Assembly (NCBI GenBank): GCA_937969125.1
Contig: CALBVA010000268.1
Location: 1-18,621 of the forward strand
DNA: 18,621 nucleotides
Direction: 5' to 3'
From: an uncultured Verrucomicrobiales bacterium
Lineage (GTDB): Bacteria > Verrucomicrobiota > Verrucomicrobiia > Verrucomicrobiales > Akkermansiaceae
The notes below the pieces were generated by a model that saw only the letters and a program-made list of their open reading frames with translations, was not told the origin of the DNA and did no database searches. Of this stretch, positions 14,156 to 18,621 are shown in pieces; position 1 is the first letter of the stretch; each line of letters starts with the position of its first letter. Both the position numbers and the translations under genes were made by a program.

Positions 14156-14744
14156 AGAACTCTTCGTGAAGTGGGTCGATGACCAGCTCAGCCCGGAAGA
14201 GCAGGTGCAGATGGATGCCCTGCTCGCCGAAGAGCCATCGCTAGAGGCGGAGCTGTATCAATGTCGCAATGCTGCCGACGCGATGCGAGCGGAGATCCCG
14301 GCATCGGTCGAACCACCATACGGGGACTTTTTTAACAGCCAGCTTATGCGGAAGGTCGATCATGAGATCGCTTCGCATTCCCGTGCGAAGAAAGCCGAAC
14401 GCTGGTGGCAGTCCTTTCAGTGGGCCTGGGCTCCGGCCGGAGCTCTCGCTCTGGTTCTGGCCTTCTTCGCAGGTCATCGAGTGGCCAAGCCTGCCTCGTC
14501 TGGAGAATTCGCTGCGGTTCCGGTGACTGGACAGTTGCAGCTGATCGATGAACTTCCGACCGTGTATTTTAATGACGACCAGCTGAAAGCCCGGGTCATC
14601 GCCGGAGCCGATGGAGAGGTCTCAGCCATTGTGGTCGATGGCCTCACTGCGATTCGCGACGATTTCGATATCGTGACCGTGAGCACGAAGGAGGAGAAAT
14701 TGCCCGATAGTTACACCCGTGCGGAAGCCACCCGCTTCCGTTAA
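14136..14744 (+). CDS. putative membrane-anchored anti-sigma factor
   Basis: This 202-aa single-pass membrane protein directly follows and overlaps the ECF sigma gene. The cytosolic N-terminus (1-90) is helical and acidic, with an anti-sigma-like opening (KKEKTEELFVKWVDDQLSPEEQVQMDALLAEEPSLEAEL) as in RsiW/FecR-type sensors. One transmembrane helix lies at about 97-115 (WAPAGALALVLAFFAG), and the rest (about 116-202) would be periplasmic. The HxxxCxxC zinc motif of ZAS-domain anti-sigmas is absent; the only cysteine is C43. The 20-nt overlap implies translational coupling. I chose the ATG at 14136 rather than the GTG one codon earlier. By position and topology it should bind the sigma factor and release it on an envelope signal; this is inference. 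It could also be a regulatory membrane protein of another sort. Confidence 0.8.
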   Translation: MKKEKTEELFVKWVDDQLSPEEQVQMDALLAEEPSLEAELYQCRNAADAMRAEIPASVEPPYGDFFNSQLMRKVDHEIASHSRAKKAERWWQSFQWAWAPAGALALVLAFFAGHRVAKPASSGEFAAVPVTGQLQLIDELPTVYFNDDQLKARVIAGADGEVSAIVVDGLTAIRDDFDIVTVSTKEEKLPDSYTRAEATRFR

Positions 14745-14750
14745 TCACTT

Positions 14751-15242
14751 ATGAAGATCTTTTCTGTCATCGCTCTCTTGCTCTTCTCAATCTCCGGCCT
14801 CTCCGCAAAGGATCCGGGGATGGAGACCATTGGGTCGATGAGTGTGGAACTGATCTACGCGACGAATGGTGATGCTAAGAAGGCAGGGGAGGGGGCTAAG
14901 GAGCTCTCGAAGGCCGAGGTGAAGGCTCTGCAGGGCATTGAAGACCTGAAGTTCAGTCACTACCGCTTGCTGGGATCGGATCAGCCGAACATCCTGCGCG
15001 GCTATGAAAGCTGGGCCACTCCGCTTCGTCCATCGAAGGAATTATTGATCAGCTTTCAGCCGATCAAGCGAAGCAGTAAGGATAAATTACAGATGGTCTT
15101 GGAATATTGGCAAAGTAAGCGCAAAGTTTTTTCGACGAATCCCGTTTTAACCAAAGGGAAGACGCTTTATCTTCTTGGGCCGGAATGGCGCAAGGGGCGT
15201 CTCATCCTCGCCGTTAAAATCCTAAGTTTAAAAAAGAAATGA
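14751..15242 (+). CDS. secreted protein of unknown family
   Basis: This is a 163-aa protein I do not recognise. A clear signal peptide occupies residues 1-19 (MKIFSVIALLLFSISGLSA, cleavage probably before KDPG). There is no lipobox cysteine, and no cysteine anywhere in the sequence. The mature part is lysine-rich. It begins with a predicted strand (SVELIYATNG), then a helix-like KEL-SKAEVKALQGIEDLKF, then FSHYRLLGSDQPNILRGYESWATPLRPSKELLISFQPI, and ends with strands (LYLLGPEWRKGRLILAVKIL). The gap to the anti-sigma gene is only 6 bp, and its stop overlaps the next start by 4 nt (ATGA), so it belongs to the sigma operon. Its place and export suggest an envelope role linked to the DUF1573-like and rhodanese-like proteins that follow. 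The function is unknown. Confidence 0.85.
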   Translation: MKIFSVIALLLFSISGLSAKDPGMETIGSMSVELIYATNGDAKKAGEGAKELSKAEVKALQGIEDLKFSHYRLLGSDQPNILRGYESWATPLRPSKELLISFQPIKRSSKDKLQMVLEYWQSKRKVFSTNPVLTKGKTLYLLGPEWRKGRLILAVKILSLKKK

Positions 15243-15946
15243 AACGCTCTCTCATCTCCACTTTGATTCTCATTTCCTCAGTCTTTATCTCTTCGGGAGA
15301 GATGGTTTTTGAGAAGCAGCTCGTGGAGATTCATGCCAAACCGGACCAAAAAGAGGTCACCGGAGAGTTTCCTTTTGTCATCAAGTCAAAGGATGAGACG
15401 ATCAAAAGCTACGACGCCAAGTGCTCCTGCCTGGAAGCGGGGGTGCTGCCTCTGAATCCCGACCGCTCTGCCAAGCTCACCTGGAAGGTTGGAGAGAAGG
15501 GGATGATCATGGCTCGCTTTGATACTTCAAAGTTCCTAGGGACTGTAGACAAGGCGATCGAGTTGAATCTCGAAGGGGCCTCCGAGCCAATTAATCTGGT
15601 CGTTCGTGTTCATGTGCCGGTCCTTGTGAAAATCGAACCCGCTACCTTGCGCTGGGATGTGGGAGGCAAGAATGAGGAGAAGGTGATGAAGGTCACCATT
15701 CAGCATGATAAGCCGATCAAGATTACCTCACACAAAGGAAATAACCCAAAGTTTCCCTATGAGTTCAAGACCATCCGCGAAGGTTGGGAATACGAGATTC
15801 GTGTCAAACCGGTCGACACCGCGCAATCGGGAATCGGGATGTTGGCACTGCGAACCGACAGTGAATTTGCCCGATTCCGCCGCAGTATGGCTTATCTCGT
15901 CACCAAGCCGAAGATCAAGAAACTCTCCAAGGCGATCCAGAAATGA
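15239..15946 (+). CDS. secreted DUF1573-like protein
   Basis: This 235-aa exported protein has a signal peptide at 1-20 (MKRSLISTLILISSVFISSG). The next part (21-125) follows the DUF1573 pattern, a beta-sandwich with Ig-like character. FVIKSKDETIKSYDAKCSCLEAGVLPLNPDRSAKLTWKV corresponds to the family's 'SCGCT...L.PG....' core, here with C62 and C64 in KCSC, followed by ARFDTSKFLGTVDKAIELNL. A second domain (about 126-222) looks like another beta-sandwich (VPVLVKIEPATLRWDVGGKNEEKVMKVTI). The tail is lysine-rich. DUF1573 proteins are common in Bacteroidota, Planctomycetota and Verrucomicrobiota; their molecular function is not settled. It overlaps both neighbours by 4 nt (ATGA), so it is translated together with the secreted protein before it and the rhodanese-like protein after it. 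The CxC pair beside a sulfur-handling fold suggests a thiol-linked partnership, which is inference. Confidence 0.8.
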   Translation: MKRSLISTLILISSVFISSGEMVFEKQLVEIHAKPDQKEVTGEFPFVIKSKDETIKSYDAKCSCLEAGVLPLNPDRSAKLTWKVGEKGMIMARFDTSKFLGTVDKAIELNLEGASEPINLVVRVHVPVLVKIEPATLRWDVGGKNEEKVMKVTIQHDKPIKITSHKGNNPKFPYEFKTIREGWEYEIRVKPVDTAQSGIGMLALRTDSEFARFRRSMAYLVTKPKIKKLSKAIQK

Positions 15947-16407
15947 AGAACTTTCTGCTGTCCTGTCTTGTGCTTCCCTCTTTCACAGCGGTGGCAGCAT
16001 TTGTGACCTGGAAGGTCGTCGGCCCCCCGGACCGTTCGGTTTCCTGTAATCCTGAGGTATTGCCAGAACATCATGTTTGTCTGAAGACAGTCCGCGAGTG
16101 GCCTCAAGAGGAGGTCCTGTGGGTGGATGCCCGCCCGCGTAAATTATGGGAACAGGATGGCGTCGAAAATTCCGTTCTCGTTAACGATCAGGAGGATTGG
16201 GTTGATTTGGAGATGGAATTCATGACCCGAGCTTTCGGCGATGGAACGAACACTCTGAAAACCGTGGTCGTCTATTGCGATCAGTCAGGATGTTCTTCCA
16301 GTAAATATGTAGCGGATCGTCTTCGGGTGGTTGCCACTGATCTCGACCTCAAGGTTTTCGTTCTTGAAGGTGGAGTCAAAGCCCTCCGGGCCGAGGCTGC
16401 TCGCTAA
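15943..16407 (+). CDS. membrane-anchored rhodanese-like protein
   Basis: This is a 154-aa protein with an N-terminal membrane anchor or uncleaved signal (about 4-23, FLLSCLVLPSFTAVAAFVTW) and a single rhodanese-like domain (about 45-150) facing the periplasm. WVDARPRKLWEQDGVENSVLVND matches the domain's opening D-x-R block, although the usual GHIPGA motif is missing. VVVYCDQSGCSSSKYVADRL contains the active-site cysteine C112 and a second cysteine C117 in the catalytic loop. KVFVLEGGVKALRAE matches the closing block. Rhodaneses move sulfane sulfur or sense thiols; an active C112 fits either role. It overlaps the DUF1573-like gene by 4 nt and is the last gene of the sigma operon, with a terminator hairpin spanning its stop codon. 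Fold assignment is good; substrate is unknown. Confidence 0.85.
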   Translation: MKNFLLSCLVLPSFTAVAAFVTWKVVGPPDRSVSCNPEVLPEHHVCLKTVREWPQEEVLWVDARPRKLWEQDGVENSVLVNDQEDWVDLEMEFMTRAFGDGTNTLKTVVVYCDQSGCSSSKYVADRLRVVATDLDLKVFVLEGGVKALRAEAAR

Positions 16408-16422
16408 GATGCCTCGGCTTTT
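16390..16422 (+). terminator. intrinsic terminator of the sigma-factor operon, overlapping two stop codons
   Basis: A perfect 8-bp GC-rich stem, GCCGAGGC (16390-16397) with GCCTCGGC (16411-16418), has a 13-nt loop and is followed by four T (16419-16422). The left arm lies inside the last codons of the rhodanese-like gene, whose stop codon (16405-16407) is in the loop. The T-tract includes part of the convergent gene's stop codon (16421-16423). In the minus direction no T-run follows, so it should mainly stop plus-strand transcription. Confidence 0.7.
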
Positions 16423-18621
16423 ACCAACCAGACTTGCCGACTCCGGAGCCGGATCTGAAGGAACTGCGACCGACGTTTGCGCCGGAACCTGAGCTGGAGG
16501 CTCCTCCTGAGATGCGAGTCGTGGAAAATGATCCACCGATACTTGAGCTTCGAATACTCGTACTAGAGCCGGAGATGCCGAAGCTGGAGCGCGATGCTCG
16601 GCTGCGCTGACGCGAAAGGCGTGCCGAGCGACGGCGTGATGCTTCCTCTGCTTCCGCTGAAGCGATGGCGGAGCGGGCTTTGCTTCGAGCCGTCCGCGCA
16701 CCAGCCAGAGCCGAGTCGTAGCGCCCATGTTGTAGGTCGTCATTGGCTGTAGCTAGCGCGCGTCTTCCATAAGATCCTGAGATGCGGACCCCGTGGAAGC
16801 CGGACCAACGGGCAGCCCGGTCAACCTCATGTGTCGAAGCCTGTAGTGCATTCACCACTTGGTTGGCGAGACGGAGTTCGCGTTCGAGAGTCAATGAGAC
16901 CTCACTCAAGGTGAGATGGATTTCACGCAGAGAGGCCTGGATTTCCTGCCAGTCGGCGTGGTCTGTCTCCAGCTCCTCACGGGCTTCGCTAAGCCAGCCG
17001 AAACACTTTTCAATTTCATCGATGGATCGATTGGTCTCGGGACTGTTTGGGATGCGGTCATTGGTCGCAGTTTGGAGAAGTTGGCGCGATTCCGCATAAT
17101 TCCGTTCCACCGTTTCGAAGAGTTGGATTGCCTGTAAATGTTCCTCGATATCAGCGGCCATGGACTCCCGCAGGACGGGAAGCTTGGCTCCGGTTTCGCC
17201 CAGGAGTTTTTGAACGCGGTATGGATTCCGGCGTCCGTCCGGAGCGTTCAGTTCCGACTCCGCTTCTCTGAGTCCCACGGAAATGGCGCTGAAAACAGAA
17301 AGCGTTTTCACGGTGATACGGCGGTCATTGAGAGGTGTCTGAAGGTCCTGCTCTTCCAGGATTTGGGCGCGCAGGTTCCTTTCGTTCTCCGATTCCAATT
17401 TCGCCATTTTCTGCTCACGTGCCACTGTCCGGATGCAAAGATTCTCACCCTGCTTCGCGAGAAATCTTCCCCGTTCAATGAGTTCCCAACTTTCCAGAAG
17501 ACCGCCGGCTTCATAGCGGGTCTTTGATCGATTCGTCGCAATAAGGATCTCATCAAGGTCTTTTTCAAGCTGGGCCGGTAGATCCCGGTAACTTCCGGAC
17601 TTTGGATCTTCCGGGTCGATGAGTAGGGCGTCCGGGGAAAATCTGCGAGTCATCCCGATGATGGAGGTATTCATAATCCGCCCCCCACTCACCAGAGAAT
17701 CATACTCGGAGATCAGCTCCTCATTGGCTTCGGGGAAATCCTCCAGGACCTCACCACTCTGCTTGATGACTTCCCGGCTTCGCGAGATGAGGCGATCAGT
17801 TTCATCCAGAAATTTTTCGGCTGCTTTGACGTTTCCAAGATCTAAAGCTGCCAAGGCTCCTTCATGCTGGCGACGGGCCTCCGCAAGGTAAGAGTCAGGA
17901 TTTCGCTCCTTCTCGCTGAGCATCTGATCCGGTGTGAGGCTGAGTTTCTCTGCGAAAAGCTTCCGTGCGTCGGTGACTTCCTTTGCTGCGGTGTCGATCT
18001 CTATCAGCGACTGATCTTCTGCCCGGGCCGCAAGGTCGCAGCCCAATGACACCCGGTCCATAAATTCGGCACAAGCAGTTTTGAAGAGGTCAATTTCCTC
18101 ACTGACTTCTCTTTCTGGACTTTTCTGCGCGATGAGGTCGCATTGCTCACCTAACTTTTCGAGACCTCGGTCGATCCATAGAGTCGCCCGCCCTCGTTCA
18201 TTCAGGATTGTTTCATTTTTTTCAAGTGACTCCCACTTGTTCTCCCGGACCTTCGTGATGATATCCAGCAGGTGGTGGGCTTCTGCCACCATACGGTCAC
18301 CCTTTCCGAGGTCTCCATTGAGCGACTTCACAGGGTCGGCTTCGCTAAGCGCGACGGCCTCCTCATAGCAATCGTTCATCGCATCTTCCCACTCTCCGAA
18401 AAGCTCTTCGCAGCGCAGCCATTGATCGACCTGAATTTTCTTTTCTCGCTTCTGCAGGCGCTTGAGCTGCTTTCTCAATGACTCCTTTCTTCCGACGATC
18501 GTGGACCAGGCTTTCTCGACTTCATCCAACGCCGCTTCGGCTTCATCTAGCGCGGAGGCGGTCCGTGCCTTCCATTCGTCAATCGGAACAGAAAAGGTTT
18601 CATCGACCTTCTCTCCTGGAC
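16421..18621 (-). CDS. long coiled-coil protein with Ser/Arg/Gly-rich tail, 5' end beyond the window
   Basis: The frame is open from the stop at 16421 right to the window end, about 732 codons. A TTG at 18529 has been treated as a possible start, but the codons before it continue the same helical sequence (PIDEWKARTASALDEAEAALDEVEKAW), so the gene starts outside the window. The visible part is almost entirely helical and charged, with Leu/Glu/Lys-rich segments like spectrin or SMC-type coiled coils. A short GxxNAD-like region is absent and there is no P-loop or membrane segment. The last 80 or so residues turn into an Arg-rich helix and then a Ser/Gly/Arg-rich tail ending SGVGKSGW. A low-complexity Ser/Gly tail ending in Trp after helices is known from YgcG/TPM-domain proteins, so a TPM domain and signal peptide could lie upstream; this is inference. 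It converges with the sigma operon, sharing its terminator region. Function is unknown. Confidence 0.85.
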   Translation of the reverse strand, partial: PGEKVDETFSVPIDEWKARTASALDEAEAALDEVEKAWSTIVGRKESLRKQLKRLQKREKKIQVDQWLRCEELFGEWEDAMNDCYEEAVALSEADPVKSLNGDLGKGDRMVAEAHHLLDIITKVRENKWESLEKNETILNERGRATLWIDRGLEKLGEQCDLIAQKSPEREVSEEIDLFKTACAEFMDRVSLGCDLAARAEDQSLIEIDTAAKEVTDARKLFAEKLSLTPDQMLSEKERNPDSYLAEARRQHEGALAALDLGNVKAAEKFLDETDRLISRSREVIKQSGEVLEDFPEANEELISEYDSLVSGGRIMNTSIIGMTRRFSPDALLIDPEDPKSGSYRDLPAQLEKDLDEILIATNRSKTRYEAGGLLESWELIERGRFLAKQGENLCIRTVAREQKMAKLESENERNLRAQILEEQDLQTPLNDRRITVKTLSVFSAISVGLREAESELNAPDGRRNPYRVQKLLGETGAKLPVLRESMAADIEEHLQAIQLFETVERNYAESRQLLQTATNDRIPNSPETNRSIDEIEKCFGWLSEAREELETDHADWQEIQASLREIHLTLSEVSLTLERELRLANQVVNALQASTHEVDRAARWSGFHGVRISGSYGRRALATANDDLQHGRYDSALAGARTARSKARSAIASAEAEEASRRRSARLSRQRSRASRSSFGISGSSTSIRSSSIGGSFSTTRISGGASSSGSGANVGRSSFRSGSGVGKSGW

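Noticed and set aside
18527..18529. TTG as the start of the coiled-coil protein
   Set aside because: The 30 codons before it are open to the window edge and continue the same kind of helical sequence, so the real start lies outside.

Overview
The window most likely comes from a member of the Verrucomicrobiota (Akkermansiaceae/Verrucomicrobiaceae-like). The reasons are an LL-diaminopimelate aminotransferase (DapL), a route to meso-diaminopimelate/lysine typical of the PVC group and some other lineages; an unusual IleS with a KTSKS loop; secreted DUF1573 and rhodanese-like proteins behind an ECF sigma factor; and few clear Shine-Dalgarno sequences. This is inference from protein character, because no marker RNA is present. 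The DNA is moderately GC-rich, and the housekeeping genes strongly prefer C-ending codons. I see no tRNA, rRNA, CRISPR array, insertion sequence or prophage gene.

Layout. Positions 1-161 hold no supported gene. On the minus strand, a small hypothetical protein (2051-2239) is followed 11 bp later by an ABC-F ATPase of the Uup type (162-2039). Divergent from these, dapL (2336-3565) ends in a strong intrinsic terminator (3599-3630), and ileS follows (3790-6501). Convergent to ileS is a two-gene, minus-strand cobalamin-dependent methionine synthase. Its homocysteine module (9409-10518) and its folate/B12/activation modules (6602-9346) are separate genes 62 bp apart.

From 10603 the plus strand carries two apparent operons. 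The first is a DUF2868-like multi-pass membrane protein coupled by an ATGA overlap to a DUF3482-like GTPase (10603-13403), a conserved pair of unknown function. The second (13493-16407) is a tightly packed five-gene run: ECF sigma factor, single-pass anti-sigma candidate, secreted protein of unknown family, secreted DUF1573-like protein and membrane-anchored rhodanese-like protein. An imperfect 16-nt direct repeat, spaced 40 bp, lies just upstream. The run ends in a hairpin plus T-tract that spans the stop codons of both the last gene and the convergent gene beyond it. That last gene (16421 to the window edge, minus strand) encodes a long helical, coiled-coil-like protein with a Ser/Arg/Gly-rich tail ending in Trp. 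Its reading frame stays open past the window end, so its N-terminus is missing here.

Working together: dapL (lysine/peptidoglycan precursor), ileS (translation), metH (methionine/folate cycle) and uup (ribosome/DNA transactions) are housekeeping genes. The less explained material is the membrane protein/GTPase pair, the sigma-controlled envelope operon and the coiled-coil protein. These are the best places to look for undescribed biology.
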